A stretch of DNA of 46,314 bases from Isohypsibius dastychi (lineage: Eukaryota > Tardigrada > Eutardigrada > Parachela > Isohypsibiidae): assembly GCA_034696485.1 (NCBI GenBank), contig JAQIWT010000046.1, positions 1 through 46,314 on the forward strand, in the 5' to 3' direction. Position 1 is the stretch's first letter, and every line of letters starts with the position of its first letter. The position numbers and the translations under genes were made by a program. The notes beneath the pieces were generated by a model. The model did no database searches. It had not been told where the DNA came from and saw only the letters and a list, made by a program, of their open reading frames with translations. Positions 45,178-46,314 of this stretch are shown here, one piece after another.

Positions 45178-45776
45178 TAGTGTTGTTTACTGAGTAAATG
45201 TCTCAGTAAAGTAGCCTATTTACTGAGCTTTTTTCGGCTTACTGAGTAAAGTAACAGTACAGTAAATCAATTCGGGATAATGATAAGTTCATTAATAGTA
45301 AGTAAATTCAAAAAAACACCCGGAAAAGTAATTAAATATTTCGGTGATCAGTAAATTGTTTTTACTGAGTAAAATCGTTTACTCAGTAGTATATTTGGCA
45401 ACTGAGTAGATGTGGTGCACCAAAGCCTGGTTGTAAAGAAACTAAACGTAGCCAAAGTGCTTTACTGTTGATTGGGTTACGCAAGGGAGCCCCGTATGAT
45501 AAGACCCTATACGCATTCAAAATCATTCGCCGTCGAACTTTCCTGTTTTTCGAATGCTTTTTCGGTTACTTTCAACTTGAGATATTCTAAAATCAACTAA
45601 CAGCTCAGTAAGTTCACAGTATACTGAGTAAGTAGATTTGTTTTAAAACAGACTTACTGAGTAAAAAGTAATTAAATTTGGTTTAAAGGGCGAGATAGTA
45701 CAGTAAAGTAAAGTAGATTTTTTGAGCCGCAGTAAATAGTAAGTAGATTTGAAAAATCGCTCAGTAAACAACACTA
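45178..45776. mobile_element. Non-autonomous hAT-type element (599 bp) at the mucin start codon
   Basis: Perfect 17-bp terminal inverted repeats TAGTGTTGTTTACTGAG (left) and CTCAGTAAACAACACTA (right). A perfect 8-bp target duplication ATTTTCTT lies at 45170-45177 and 45777-45784, the hallmark of hAT insertion. The interior has many ACTGAGTAAA-type subterminal repeats in both orientations, typical of hAT transposase binding sites, and no transposase. The left duplication shares two bases with the mucin ATG. Confidence 0.92.
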
Positions 45777-45784
45777 ATTTTCTT

Positions 45785-46314
45785 GTCACATCATAAAATT
45801 GGCAACAACAAATTGGTCCGAAAAAGTTTAGCCAAATCGAATCCAGACAAGATTCGTAGCGGTTCTTCGAGCTTGACCTCCTTGAAGTCTTGGAATGTGA
45901 AGTAATGAGTGATCGAGCTAACCATTCAAACTACTTTCTAAAAGCAAGAAGTGCAAATATTTGATAGGCCAACTACTGAATAGGGTAATCAGGAATTCGA
46001 AAGCGTATCACTGGATAGTCGTCAGGTTGTAGAACAACATTAGCGTCTCATCCTGCAGTTTGACCCTGTTGTATAAGTGTCATAAGAATGACTTTTCAAG
46101 AAGCTCATTGTGCAGGCAGACTTCAAGATGATTTATTGCTCCATATTCAAATGATGCACTTCGGGAACTTTGATATGAGCTGCGTTCATCGAAGTCAGTC
46201 TTCGAAGATTGTCGCGATTTTACCCAAGTCCGATGTATACCAGCATAAAACGCAATCTCGGCGCCGACTTTTGCGATCATAATCTCGGCGCCCCCCAGCC
46301 CCCCATAAGAATGT
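45785..46314. other. Right edge of the window
   Basis: This would have been the promoter side of the mucin gene before the hAT insertion. Overlapping 60-codon frames on both strands at 46080-46282 are not convincing. No other structure is seen. Confidence 0.45.

Noticed and set aside
1-46314. tRNA, rRNA, CRISPR arrays, bacterial operons
   Set aside because: No cloverleaf with A and B boxes, no spaced direct repeats and no Shine-Dalgarno-led gene strings were found. Everything fits an animal nuclear region. A dedicated tRNA scan was not possible.

Overview
The window is animal (metazoan) nuclear DNA. Every large gene is split by GT-AG introns, most of them 45-120 bases, and the products are animal ones: a cohesin SA/STAG subunit, a Mnt-type bHLHZip repressor, RNF10, an SLC13 transporter, a many-domain C-type lectin receptor and a SEA-domain mucin. 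Short introns, tight packing, two PMP3/UPF0057 proteolipid genes and a local cluster of MAP3K-like kinases suggest a small-genome ecdysozoan. A tardigrade is my best guess, but this is an inference and no marker proves it. I built exon models by hand from splice signals, phase agreement and remembered family alignments. Apart from the flagged cases, each model closes as one continuous reading frame.

Layout, left to right. 316-3300 (+) is a CSAD/GAD-family PLP decarboxylase with a perfect hairpin in one intron. 4302-4475 and 5500-5673 (+) are two single-exon 57-residue PMP3 proteolipids. 6559-10331 (-) is a six-exon Mnt-like repressor (SID, bHLH, zipper). 12243-15452 (-) is an eleven-exon RNF10. 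17179-23194 (+) is a fourteen-exon cohesin SA/STAG gene, divergent from RNF10. 23773-26013 (+) is a ten-exon SLC13 transporter.

From 26.3 to 39.1 kb lies a receptor/kinase block. Three related two-exon MAP3K-like kinases on the minus strand (26293-27470, 36475-37477, 38051-39053) flank a 27-exon plus-strand gene (28568-36184) for a type I membrane protein with twelve C-type lectin-like domains. The kinases share one intron position, so they come from local duplication. The first has an in-frame TAA near its start. The third has Arg in place of the catalytic-loop Lys.

From 39.2 to 45.8 kb there are two adjacent TA-flanked 0.5-kb elements of pogo/Tigger type, then an eight-exon minus-strand membrane mucin (signal peptide, CCP-like module, Thr/Ser-rich region, SEA, EGF-like, TM, tail with PPDY). 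A 599-bp hAT-type element with a perfect 8-bp target duplication sits directly at the mucin start codon. The last 0.5 kb holds no gene that I can support.

Functionally the left half is housekeeping: amino-acid decarboxylation, membrane proteolipids, transcriptional repression, ubiquitin ligation, sister-chromatid cohesion and anion transport. The right half is lineage-specific: surface lectin and mucin proteins beside expanded kinases, with active-looking DNA transposon insertions. That the kinases and the lectin receptor act together is only suggested by position.
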